Part shown: piece by piece, positions 26,235-34,082 of the stretch
How positions within the stretch are numbered: position 1 is the stretch's first letter
Layout of the letters: every line of letters starts with the position of its first letter
NCBI GenBank assembly: GCA_963812945.1
Contig: CAWEXD010000008.1
Span: forward strand, 3,100,001-3,164,000
Reading direction: 5' to 3'
Source: DASRDR01 sp963812945 [NCBI: uncultured Candidatus Rokubacteria bacterium]
Lineage (GTDB): Bacteria > Methylomirabilota > Methylomirabilia > Rokubacteriales
DNA: 64,000 bases
The notes under the pieces: generated by a model
What the model saw: only the letters and a program-made list of their open reading frames with translations
The model's database searches: none
What the model was told of the DNA's origin: nothing
Program-made: the position numbers and the translations under genes

Positions 26235-26606
26235 TCAGAGGTCGTCGCTCCCGCCGGCGGCCTCGGAGGGGAACCCCGCGTCGGCGCTGGTCTCCTCCTC
26301 CATCGCCTCCTCCACCGTGTCGCCCCAGTCCTCTCCCACGTCCTCGCCCATCTCGCCGCCCATCTTCTTCATCCAGCGGGCGACGCTCTTCGGGTCGTCC
26401 TCGTTCAGGTCCCCGAGACTCGAGGGATCGGCCAGGGAGTCGAGCCGGTCCTCCTCGGACCGGATCGTGGCGAAGCGGGACATGAGGCGCCGGAGCTCCG
26501 CCCCGCCGCACCGAGGGCAGCGGGGTGGGGTCGGGTCGGAGATCCGCATCACGAGCAGGCTGACCGGCCGGTGGCAGTCCCCGCAGTGGTACTCGTAGAT
26601 CGGCAT
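26235..26606 (-). CDS. FmdB-family zinc-ribbon protein
   Basis: 123 aa, beginning MPIYEYHCGDCHRPVSLL with a second pair CPRCGG, the standard FmdB zinc ribbon (Cys8, Cys11 and later CPRC). The first 45 residues are the conserved domain. The remainder is a long acidic tail (EDVGEDWGDTVEEAMEEE) not found in the shortest family members. FmdB proteins are putative regulators of unknown mechanism. The start is certain from the canonical N-terminus, and there is no Shine-Dalgarno. The promoter lies only about 10 bp upstream, so the message is probably leaderless. Confidence 0.85.
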   Translation of the reverse strand: MPIYEYHCGDCHRPVSLLVMRISDPTPPRCPRCGGAELRRLMSRFATIRSEEDRLDSLADPSSLGDLNEDDPKSVARWMKKMGGEMGEDVGEDWGDTVEEAMEEETSADAGFPSEAAGGSDDL

Positions 26607-26615
26607 GCCACACGA

Positions 26616-26644
26616 ATTCTAAGAGCGGGTCGGAGGGGGGTCAA
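26616..26644 (-). promoter_or_regulatory. Sigma-70-type promoter giving a leaderless FmdB transcript
   Basis: On the minus strand TTGACC (26644-26639) and TAGAAT (26621-26616) are 17 bp apart. The -10 ends about 10 bases before the start codon at 26606, so transcription should begin at or within a few bases of the ATG. Confidence 0.6.
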
Positions 26645-26766
26645 GGAGCCGGCGGGCGCCGCGCTCCGCGGCCGTGGCGGCGCCGCGAGCGCCTGGGCTC
26701 GCGGGCCGGCGTCACCCGCCCGGGACGGTCAGCGCTCGGACCGCGCGCGAATCGAACTGCAGCGCG

Positions 26767-26970
26767 TCACCAGCCCCGCTGCAGCAGGCTCACCATGAGC
26801 CCGAAGGACATCGCGACCGCCGCGATGAACGCCAGGACCAGCTTGTTGAGCCCGCCCTGCCCGTGCTCCCGCGCCACGACCTGGGTCCGCAGCCCACCGT
26901 GGGGCCGCGACGACCGCAGCGACACCGGATCGAACCCCCGCTCTCTCCAGGGACCTCCCATGGCCGCCAC
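26767..26970 (-). CDS. Small single-pass membrane protein, unknown
   Basis: 67 aa (64 if ATG 26961 is used instead of GTG 26970). AGAGAGG lies a few bases upstream. The first 40 residues are basic and soluble. The last 28 (NKLVLAFIAAVAMSFGLMV and following) form one membrane helix. The protein would sit with its N-terminus in the cytoplasm. No family is recognised. Neighbours are FmdB downstream and fumarase upstream on the same strand. Confidence 0.4.
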   Translation of the reverse strand: MAAMGGPWRERGFDPVSLRSSRPHGGLRTQVVAREHGQGGLNKLVLAFIAAVAMSFGLMVSLLQRGW

Positions 26971-27257
26971 CTCTCTCCGGCCGCTGACCGCCCGCTGAAG
27001 ACCCGCCGTCCCCAGTCCGGGAACCGGCCACGCCCACCACGAAGCAGAGCAACCCGCGTGCCAGACGACGTCGGGGTGAGCGGAGCGGGGGAAACAGGGC
27101 GTCCCGCGTCAAGTGTCGCGCGGGGTTGAGGCCAGGTTTCGAGGCCTCAGGCTTCCGGCCTCACCCGACCCGACCAGAATCGAAAGGTGGTCTAGATGGT
27201 GACCAGGAGTGTCAGAACCCGTCAATTGGTCGTTGGCAGTCGCCGGCAGTCGCTGCT
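26971..27257. other. Intergenic region, about 290 bp
   Basis: I see no gene here. It contains GC-rich imperfect hairpins, for example GAGGCCTCAGGCTTCCGGCCTC near 27141-27163, but none has a T-run, so I make no terminator call in this part. Confidence 0.4.
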
Positions 27258-27280
27258 CCGGAAGGCTATGCGCCTTCCGG
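27258..27280 (-). terminator. Stem-loop at the fumC stop codon
   Basis: CCGGAAGGC and GCCTTCCGG form a perfect 9-bp stem around a 5-base loop, and the fumC stop (27266-27268) lies inside it. No T-run follows on the minus strand, so this may be a factor-dependent terminator or a 3'-end stabiliser rather than an intrinsic terminator. Confidence 0.4.
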
Positions 27281-28693
27281 GGGGCCGACCATCCGCTCGG
27301 GGCGGACCTCGCGGTCGAACTCCTCGCCCGTGAGGTAGCCGAGCCTGACCGCCGCCTCCCGGAGGGTGGTGCCCTCCCGGTGCGCCGTCTTGGCGATCTC
27401 GGCGGCGCGGTCGTAGCCGAGGCGCGGGGCGAGCGCCGTGACGAGCATGAGCGAGCGCTCGACCTGCTCCCGGATGCGCGGGAGGTTCGGCTCGAGCCCG
27501 CGGGCGCAGTGCTCCTCGAACGACAGGCACGCGTCCGCCAGGAGGCGCACGGACTGGAGCACGTTGTGGATGATGAGCGGCTTGAAGACGTTGAGCTCGA
27601 AGTTCCCGGAGGCGCCGCCCACGCCGACGGCGACGTCGTTGCCGAGCACCTGGGCCGCCACCATGGTCAGCGCCTCCGACTGGGTGGGGTTGACCTTGCC
27701 CGGCATGATGGAGCTGCCCGGCTCGTTCTCGGGGATCGTGAGCTCGCCGAGGCCCGACCGCGGGCCCGAGGCCAGCCAGCGGACGTCGTTGGCGATCTTC
27801 ATGAGACCCACCGCCAGCGTCTTGAGCGCCCCGTGGGCGGCGACGAGCGCGTCATGCGACGCGAGCGCCTCGAAGAAGTTCTCGGCCGGGACGAACGGGT
27901 GGCCCGTCAGCTCCGCGATCCGCTTCGCCGCCGCCGCCCCGAAGCCCGGCGGGGCGTTCAGACCTGTGCCGACCGCCGTGCCGCCGATGGCGAGCTCGTG
28001 GAGGTGAGGCATCGCCGCCTCGATGTGCGCGAGCGCGTGGTCCAGCTGGCTCACCCACCCCGAGATCTCCTGGCCCAGCGTGAGCGGCACCGCGTCCTGG
28101 AGGTGGGTCCGCCCGATCTTGACCACGTCCCGGTAGGCGTCGGCCTTCCGGGCGAGCGTGTCCCGGAGGCACTGGACGGCCGGGAAGAGGCGGCTCCGGA
28201 TCTGCTCCACGGCCGCGACGTGCATCGCGGTCGGGAAGGTGTCGTTCGACGACTGGCTCCGGTTGACGTCGTCGTTCGGGTGGACGAGCCGCGCCCCCAG
28301 CTTGCCGCCGAGGATCTCGGTCGCCCGGTTCGCGATCACCTCGTTGGCGTTCATGTTGGTCTGGGTGCCGCTCCCCGTCTGCCAGACCACCAGCGGGAAG
28401 TGGTCGTCGAGGCGGCCCGAGATCACCTCGTCCGCCGCCTGGACGATGGCCCGCGCCGTGTCCTCCTTCAGCAGCCCGAGCTCCGCGTTCACGAGGGCGC
28501 AGGCCTTCTTGAGGACGCCGAAGGCGCGGATCATCTCGCGAGGGAACCGCTCCCCGCCGATCTTGAAGTGCTGGAGCGACCGCTGGGTCTGGGCGCCCCA
28601 GTAGCGGTCCGCGGGGACCTGGATGGGCCCCATCGTGTCGCGCTCGGTCCGGGTCGCTCCCTGCGGCGGTCGGTCGGGCGTGCTCGACGGCAT
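27266..28693 (-). CDS. fumC: Fumarate hydratase, class II
   Basis: 475 aa from ATG 28693, which gives [20 protein letters not shown], the normal class II N-terminus; the frame is open much further upstream by chance. Conserved blocks are intact: [48 protein letters not shown] and the signature [13 protein letters not shown]. It interconverts fumarate and malate in the cytoplasm without an iron-sulphur cluster. It is not with the TCA operon at 53-64 kb but downstream of a TPP enzyme, 38 bases apart, on the same strand. Confidence 0.95.
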   Translation of the reverse strand: MPSSTPDRPPQGATRTERDTMGPIQVPADRYWGAQTQRSLQHFKIGGERFPREMIRAFGVLKKACALVNAELGLLKEDTARAIVQAADEVISGRLDDHFPLVVWQTGSGTQTNMNANEVIANRATEILGGKLGARLVHPNDDVNRSQSSNDTFPTAMHVAAVEQIRSRLFPAVQCLRDTLARKADAYRDVVKIGRTHLQDAVPLTLGQEISGWVSQLDHALAHIEAAMPHLHELAIGGTAVGTGLNAPPGFGAAAAKRIAELTGHPFVPAENFFEALASHDALVAAHGALKTLAVGLMKIANDVRWLASGPRSGLGELTIPENEPGSSIMPGKVNPTQSEALTMVAAQVLGNDVAVGVGGASGNFELNVFKPLIIHNVLQSVRLLADACLSFEEHCARGLEPNLPRIREQVERSLMLVTALAPRLGYDRAAEIAKTAHREGTTLREAAVRLGYLTGEEFDREVRPERMVGPPEGA

Positions 28694-28731
28694 CGGCTCG
28701 GCGCTCCCCCCGGGCCCGCGGCCCGACGGCT

Positions 28732-30381
28732 TCAGATGGCCAGGCTGCCGCCGCCCTCGCGGCGATAGGCGTCGGGGTCCAGGATAACATTCAGGCACGC
28801 GACCCGGCCGGAGCCGAGGGCGCGCTCGAGCGCCGGACGGAGGCGGCGCGGGTCCTCGATCGTCTCGCCCTCCCCGCCCAGGGCCTCGACGAGGCGGTCG
28901 TAGCGGGTGAAGGGCAGGGACGTCGCGACGGTGCGCTCGCGCCCGTAGAAGGCCTGCTGGACCGACCGGATCATCCCCCACCCGCCGTCGTTGCCGACGA
29001 CGCAGACCAGCGGGAGGTCGAAGCGCACCGCGGTCTCGAGCTCCATGCCGTTCAGCCCGAAGGCGCCGTCGCCGGAGAGGAGCAGGACGCGCCAGTCGGG
29101 GTGGAGCGCCTTCGCCGCGAGCGCGAACGGCGGCCCGACCCCCAGCACGCCGAGCGGCCCCGGGTCGAGCCACTGAGCGGGGCGCGAGAGCGGCACGATC
29201 TTGGACGCGCAGGTGACCACGTCGCCGCCGTCGGCCACCAGGCACGTGCGCTCGTCCATGACCGCCGCGAGCTCGGCGGCGAGGCGGTAGTGCGTGATGG
29301 GCACCTGGTCGGACGCCGCGAGCAGGGCCTGCTTCTGCCGCTCGGCGTCCTCCTTGTCCCGGAGGCGGCGCCGCCACCCCTCGGTCCGGCTCGAGAGCCC
29401 TCCCGGGAGCGCCGCGTGGAGGGCCTGGAGCGTGCGGCCGACGTCCGCCGCGATCCCCTCGGCGAGCGTCCGGTTCCGCCCGAAGTCGCGGCCGTCGGCG
29501 TCGACCATCACCACCCGCGCCCCCTCGCCGAACGCCGGCGCCTGGCCATAGCCCAGCCGGAAATCGAGCGGCGTCCCGAGCACCAGGACCACGTCGGCCT
29601 CCCGGAGGGCGAGCCCGCGCGCCAGCTGGAACGCCATGGGGTGATCGTGCGGGAGGCAGCCGCGTCCCATCCCGTTCGTGAACACGGGCAGGCCCGCGCG
29701 CTCGGCGAGGCCGGCGAGCGCGTCCCATGCCCCGTCCCAGTAGACGCCGCTCCCGGCGACGATCGCCGGGCGCTCGGCGGCGCCGAGGAGCGCCGCCACG
29801 CGGTCGACCGCGGCCGGCGCCGGGGCGGGGCGGCCGCGTGCGCCCGGAGCCGGGAGCGGCGCGTCGCGCTCGTCGACCGTCGACATCAGGAGGTCGATCG
29901 CGATCTCGACGAAGACGGGGCCGGGCTGGCCGGTGAGGGCCACGTCGATCGCGCGCGCGAGGTACTCCGAGATGAGGCGCGGCTCGGGGACGGCCCAGGC
30001 GCCCTTGGTGATGGGCGTCAGGAGCGACACCTGGTCCATCTCCTGGAGGGCGCCCCGGCCCTTCAGGCCGAGCGGCGACCCGCCGCCGATCAGGAGGAGC
30101 GGGCTCCGCGCGGCGTGGGCGTTCGCCACGCCGGTGACCGCGTCGGTCACGCCGGGGCCCGGCACCACCACGGCGACGCCGAGGCCACGGGTGAGCCGCG
30201 CCCACGCGTCCGCGGCGTGCGCCGCCGCCTGCTCGTGCCGGACGTCGATGATGCGGATCCCGTGACGGAGACAGGCGTCGTAGATCGGGAGGACGTGCCC
30301 GCCGCAGAGCGTGAAGATCGCGGTGACGCCCTCGCGGGCGAGGACCCGCGCGACCAGCTCGCCCCCGGTCAGGTCGGCCAT
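28732..30381 (-). CDS. Thiamine-diphosphate enzyme, acetolactate-synthase/2-hydroxyacyl-lyase-like
   Basis: 549 aa from ATG 30381, overlapping the end of the LLM gene by 13 bases. The catalytic Glu50 is in [27 protein letters not shown] lies at the N-terminus, and the cofactor motif [18 protein letters not shown] with [11 protein letters not shown] near the C-terminus. It is related to acetolactate synthases, oxalyl-CoA decarboxylases and 2-hydroxyacyl-CoA lyases. The sequence alone does not separate these. It differs clearly from the copy at 11624-13267. Its neighbours (LLM oxidoreductase, aldolase/dehydrogenase) favour a catabolic carbon-carbon lyase role over branched-chain amino acid synthesis. 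Confidence 0.8.
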   Translation of the reverse strand: MADLTGGELVARVLAREGVTAIFTLCGGHVLPIYDACLRHGIRIIDVRHEQAAAHAADAWARLTRGLGVAVVVPGPGVTDAVTGVANAHAARSPLLLIGGGSPLGLKGRGALQEMDQVSLLTPITKGAWAVPEPRLISEYLARAIDVALTGQPGPVFVEIAIDLLMSTVDERDAPLPAPGARGRPAPAPAAVDRVAALLGAAERPAIVAGSGVYWDGAWDALAGLAERAGLPVFTNGMGRGCLPHDHPMAFQLARGLALREADVVLVLGTPLDFRLGYGQAPAFGEGARVVMVDADGRDFGRNRTLAEGIAADVGRTLQALHAALPGGLSSRTEGWRRRLRDKEDAERQKQALLAASDQVPITHYRLAAELAAVMDERTCLVADGGDVVTCASKIVPLSRPAQWLDPGPLGVLGVGPPFALAAKALHPDWRVLLLSGDGAFGLNGMELETAVRFDLPLVCVVGNDGGWGMIRSVQQAFYGRERTVATSLPFTRYDRLVEALGGEGETIEDPRRLRPALERALGSGRVACLNVILDPDAYRREGGGSLAI

Positions 30382-31349
30382 GCCATGGGCCTCGCCGCGG
30401 CCCACTCCGGGACGCGGGGCATGATCTCGGCGGCGAAGCGCTCGAGCTGATCCGGGATTCTCGCGGCGGGCACGGTGAAGTAGATGATGAGCGTCCGCAC
30501 TCCGGCGGCCACGTATGCGGCCAGCTGTTCCAGACACGCCGCGGGCGGGCCGAGCAGGCAGTACTTCGTCGCCAGCTCGTCGAACGGCTGGTGGTACTGG
30601 CGCTCGAGGAATCCCGCCGCCGTCGCGTGCGCCGCGGCCATGTCGTCGTCCACGACCGTGAAGAGGACGTGCGCGGGCTCGAAGCTCCGGCCCGCCTCGA
30701 GGGGCCGACCCGCCTCACGCGCGAAGGCCTCGATCTTCCCGAGGCTCGCGCGGAACCGCTCCGGGGTGACCAGGTACGATACCCAGCCGTCGCCGAGCCG
30801 GGCCGCGCGGCGCAGGGCGGCGTCCGAGCGGCCCCCGATCCAGATCGGCGGGCCGCCGGGCTGGATGGGCTTGGGCTCGAACACGACGTCGGCGAACCGC
30901 GTGAACCGGCCCTCGAACGAGACCGGCGACGGCCCCCAGAGAGCCCGGCAGACCGCGATCCCCTCGTCCACGCGCGCGCCGCGCTCCCGGTGCGGGACGC
31001 CGGCCGCCTCGAACTCCTTCGGGAACTCGCCGCCGACGCCCACCCCGAACACCAGGCGACCGCCGGACAGCACGTCGAGCGAGGTGACCTGCTTGGCGAC
31101 GGTCGTCGGGTGCCGGAGCGCCAGGAGGTAGATGCACGGGCCGATCCGCACGCGCCGCGTCAGCGCCGCCACGTAGCTGAGCGCCCCCAGGCAATCGAGC
31201 GTCGGATTGTGGAACGCCAGGTGGTCGCCAATCCAGACCGAGTCGAACCCGAGCCCCTCGGCGCGGACCGCGACCGGTCCGAGCAGCTCGGGACGGTGCT
31301 GGATCTCGACGCCGAATCGGACACGGCGCCTGATCTCACGCTCGGTCAT
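30369..31349 (-). CDS. LLM-class flavin/F420-dependent oxidoreductase
   Basis: 326 aa. The luciferase-like TIM-barrel pattern is clear: [35 protein letters not shown] at the start, then [26 protein letters not shown] and [24 protein letters not shown]. Such enzymes use FMN or coenzyme F420 for hydride transfer or monooxygenation. The LSGGRL/GVGVG type is common among F420-dependent members, but cofactor choice cannot be settled here. It is preceded on the strand by the aldolase/dehydrogenase and followed, overlapping, by the TPP enzyme, so the three are probably one transcript. Confidence 0.85.
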   Translation of the reverse strand: MTEREIRRRVRFGVEIQHRPELLGPVAVRAEGLGFDSVWIGDHLAFHNPTLDCLGALSYVAALTRRVRIGPCIYLLALRHPTTVAKQVTSLDVLSGGRLVFGVGVGGEFPKEFEAAGVPHRERGARVDEGIAVCRALWGPSPVSFEGRFTRFADVVFEPKPIQPGGPPIWIGGRSDAALRRAARLGDGWVSYLVTPERFRASLGKIEAFAREAGRPLEAGRSFEPAHVLFTVVDDDMAAAHATAAGFLERQYHQPFDELATKYCLLGPPAACLEQLAAYVAAGVRTLIIYFTVPAARIPDQLERFAAEIMPRVPEWAAARPMAWPT

Positions 31350-31421
31350 TGCGTGAGCTCATCCGCGCGCACCAGCACCGACTGGGGGATCGTCAGCGCC
31401 AGCGCCTTCGCGGTCCCTGCC

Positions 31422-33542
31422 TCACCGGGGGAAGGCGTCGCGGACGCCGCCGTCGACGGTGAGCGTGCAGCCGGTCGTCTTGGCGGCTCGCTCGGAGGCC
31501 AGGAAGAGCACCGCCTCGGCGACGTCTTCCGGCAGGACGGAGACGCCGAGGAGGTTGCGCTTCCGGTAGAACTCCTCGATCTCCTCGACGGCGATGCCCT
31601 GAGCATGGGCGCGCTCCCGCCGGATCTCCGGAGACCAAAGCCCCGAGTCCCGGAAGACGGCATCTGGGTTCACGATGTTCACCCGGATCCCGTGCGGCCC
31701 GCCCTCGAGCGCCGCCACCTTGGCGAGCTGCGCCTCGGCGGCCTTGGAGGCGCTGTAGGCGGCGAAGTCCTTCCCCGGCGACATGACGTTCTTGGTCGCG
31801 ACGAACACGAGGCTTCCACCCAGGCCCTGGGCCTTCAGGACCCGGAGCGCCGCGCGCGTCACGAGGAAGTGGCCCGTCGCGTTGACGGCGAAGCTCCGCT
31901 CCCAGTCGGCGAGGGCCATCCGGTCGATGGCCGCGGCGTGCGCGATGCCGGCGTTCGAGACCACGACGTCGAGCCCGCCGTACGCGTCCACCATCGCGGC
32001 GACCGCCGCGTCGACCGAGGCCTCAGAGGTCACGTCCATCCCGAGCCCGAGCGGGCGCGCGGGCCCGGCGGCCGGCGCGATCTCCTCGGCGACTCGCCGT
32101 GCGGCGTCGGCGTCGAGATCGGTCACCACGACGTGCGCGCCCTCCTTGGCGAGCCGGTGGGCGACGGCCCGACCGATCCCGCCCCCGCCTCCGGTCACCA
32201 GCGCGACCCGCCGGGCCAGCTCCTTCTCGGGCGGCGCCATCTGGAGCTTGTAGAGCTCGAGCGGCCAGAACTCGACGTTGAAGGCGTCCTGCGCCGTGAG
32301 CGACGTGTAGGGACCGAGCGCCGACGCGGCCCGCATGACCCACGCGGTGTGGTGGTAGATGTCCGCGACGATGCCGGCCGTCCGCGCGTCCTTGCCGCTC
32401 GTGAACATGCCGAGCCCCGGTAGGAGCACCACGCGGGGGTAGGGGTCGGTGAGCCGGGGGGCGACGGCCGCCGCAGGCGTCCCCGGCGCGGCCGTGGCGC
32501 CGGAGCCCGGGCGCATCAGCTCGCCGTGCCGATGCGCCTCGAAGTAGGCCGTGTACGCCTCGACGAACCGGTCGACCGCCGCCCGCACCGCGTCGACGAC
32601 GGCGGCCGGGGAGGCGGGGTCGGCGAGCGGGACGTAGCAGGGCAGACGCTTCGAGTAGATGGTGTGGTCGGGCGTGGCGGGGCCGATCGCGGAGAGCCGC
32701 GGCGCCTCGGGCGCGCTCGCGAGCTCCCGCACGTCCTCCCCGTCGTCGAACCGGAGCACGACGCGCCGGTCGCGCCCGAGCATCCCGCGGAGCGCCGGGG
32801 CCACCTCGCGGGCGACGCGCCGCCGGGTCTCGGCATCGGGCGTGGCCACGATGGGCGGCCCAAACACGCGCCGGCCCTGGGCGGCGCCCCGGAGGCGCTC
32901 CTCTGCCCGCGTCACCAGCTCGACCGTCGCCAGGTACGCGTCCTTGAGGGTCCCCGCCCACGTGCTGAGGCCGTGCTTCTCGAGCACGATGGCCCGCGCG
33001 TCCGGCTGGGCGCGGATCGCCGCCCAGACCTCTCTCGAGAGCCGGAAGCCGGGGCGGCGGTAGGCCACCCAGACGACCTCCTTCCCGAACAGGTCCTGGA
33101 CGACCTCCCGCCCGCGCTCCGTGTTCGTCAGGCCGACGATGGCGTCGGCGTGCGTGTGGATGACGGCCTCCGCGTCCAGGAAGCCGTGGAGCAGGGTCTC
33201 GATCGACGGCCGCGGCGAGCCGGGCTCCTGGAGACAGCGCGCGAGGTAGTCGACCATCTCCTGGTCGCCCATGTCGTCACGCTCGAGGAGGGCGAGCACC
33301 TCGGGCAGGCGCACGCCGGGGAAGTCGCGGCGCGTGACGCTCTTGAGGTCGGAGCCGCTTCCCTTGACCCGCAAGACCCGGACGGGCCGGCCGAGCAGAT
33401 CGGGCTCGGTGAGCTTCACGGAGGTGTTGCCGCCACCCCAGACGGCGAGCGACGTCTCGGCGCCGACCCAGCGCGACACCTGCACGAGCTGGTCGACGAG
33501 ATCGAGCCCCCGTACGGCCTCGTCCTGGTATCGGCTCTCCAT
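31422..33542 (-). CDS. Bifunctional class II aldolase / short-chain dehydrogenase
   Basis: 706 aa from ATG 33542 (MESRYQDEAVRGLDL). Residues 1 to about 420 are a class II aldolase/adducin domain with GGGNTSVK and the metal-binding HTHADAIVG and a later EKHGL. Residues about 440-706 are a Rossmann short-chain dehydrogenase with TGGGGGIGRAV and the catalytic YSASK. This two-domain form is known from rhamnose catabolism, where the aldolase cleaves L-rhamnulose 1-phosphate and the dehydrogenase oxidises L-lactaldehyde. No rhamnose kinase or isomerase is nearby, so the sugar could differ. It has its own promoter. Confidence 0.9.
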   Translation of the reverse strand: MESRYQDEAVRGLDLVDQLVQVSRWVGAETSLAVWGGGNTSVKLTEPDLLGRPVRVLRVKGSGSDLKSVTRRDFPGVRLPEVLALLERDDMGDQEMVDYLARCLQEPGSPRPSIETLLHGFLDAEAVIHTHADAIVGLTNTERGREVVQDLFGKEVVWVAYRRPGFRLSREVWAAIRAQPDARAIVLEKHGLSTWAGTLKDAYLATVELVTRAEERLRGAAQGRRVFGPPIVATPDAETRRRVAREVAPALRGMLGRDRRVVLRFDDGEDVRELASAPEAPRLSAIGPATPDHTIYSKRLPCYVPLADPASPAAVVDAVRAAVDRFVEAYTAYFEAHRHGELMRPGSGATAAPGTPAAAVAPRLTDPYPRVVLLPGLGMFTSGKDARTAGIVADIYHHTAWVMRAASALGPYTSLTAQDAFNVEFWPLELYKLQMAPPEKELARRVALVTGGGGGIGRAVAHRLAKEGAHVVVTDLDADAARRVAEEIAPAAGPARPLGLGMDVTSEASVDAAVAAMVDAYGGLDVVVSNAGIAHAAAIDRMALADWERSFAVNATGHFLVTRAALRVLKAQGLGGSLVFVATKNVMSPGKDFAAYSASKAAEAQLAKVAALEGGPHGIRVNIVNPDAVFRDSGLWSPEIRRERAHAQGIAVEEIEEFYRKRNLLGVSVLPEDVAEAVLFLASERAAKTTGCTLTVDGGVRDAFPR

Positions 33543-33564
33543 GGTAGTTGGGGCGGCGGTCCGT

Positions 33565-33593
33565 ATCCTAGTCTCGCCCCCCGCGGCGCGCAA
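33565..33593 (-). promoter_or_regulatory. Sigma-70-type promoter of the aldolase/LLM/TPP/fumC cluster
   Basis: On the minus strand TTGCGC (33593-33588) and TAGGAT (33570-33565) are 17 bp apart. The leader before the start at 33542 would be about 16 bases. The -35 is weak. Confidence 0.45.
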
Positions 33594-33623
33594 CCCGGCC
33601 GGCGCCGGCGTGCGGCGCGGCCC

Positions 33624-33998
33624 TCACCCGCCGGGACGCCAGCTCGGGTCCTCGAGCGGCACTCCGAGCCACGACACGATCGCGGCGAGGGCGCGGTAGG
33701 CGTCGAGCCGGGCGGCGTCCGTGCCGAGGTCCTCCGCTTTCCGCACGAGCTCCGTCATCTGGCGCACCACCATCGGCCCCGCGTAGAGGAGCGCCTCGCT
33801 GCCCGAGGCGGCGTAGCGCGCCAGGACGAATGCCGCGAGCGCACCGACGGGGATGCCCTTGCGACGGCCGAGCTCCTCGAGGGTCGGGAGCGGATCGATC
33901 GCCGAGTACTCGGCGACCAGCTGACGGAACCCCGCGTCCGGATCGTCGGGCGGCCACTGCCCGCGGTAGGGCTCGAGCGTGATCGTTCGCGTTCCCAT
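33624..33998 (-). CDS. Conserved hypothetical protein (DUF6027-like)
   Basis: 124 aa, ATG 33998 with a strong GGAGGAAGGA eight bases upstream. It begins TITLEPYRGQWPPDDPDAGF and is mostly alpha-helical. The core (PTLEELGRRKGIPVGALAAFVLARYAASGSEALL) looks like a compact helix-turn-helix-like bundle. I recall a family of unknown function with this N-terminal pattern but cannot confirm the name. It has no signal peptide. It stands alone between the aldolase promoter and the giant regulator. Confidence 0.6.
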   Translation of the reverse strand: MGTRTITLEPYRGQWPPDDPDAGFRQLVAEYSAIDPLPTLEELGRRKGIPVGALAAFVLARYAASGSEALLYAGPMVVRQMTELVRKAEDLGTDAARLDAYRALAAIVSWLGVPLEDPSWRPGG

Positions 33999-34082
33999 GG
34001 GCGATCCTTCCTCCGGCTCGGCCCCGCCGGCCCGCTCCGGGACTCGTGGGCCATCGCGGAGATCGACGGCCTGGAATGACCG

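Noticed and set aside
28694-30718. A 1150-codon minus-strand frame that would fuse fumarase to an N-terminal extension
   Set aside because: The extension is an out-of-frame shadow of the TPP enzyme, and fumarase has a normal start at 28693.
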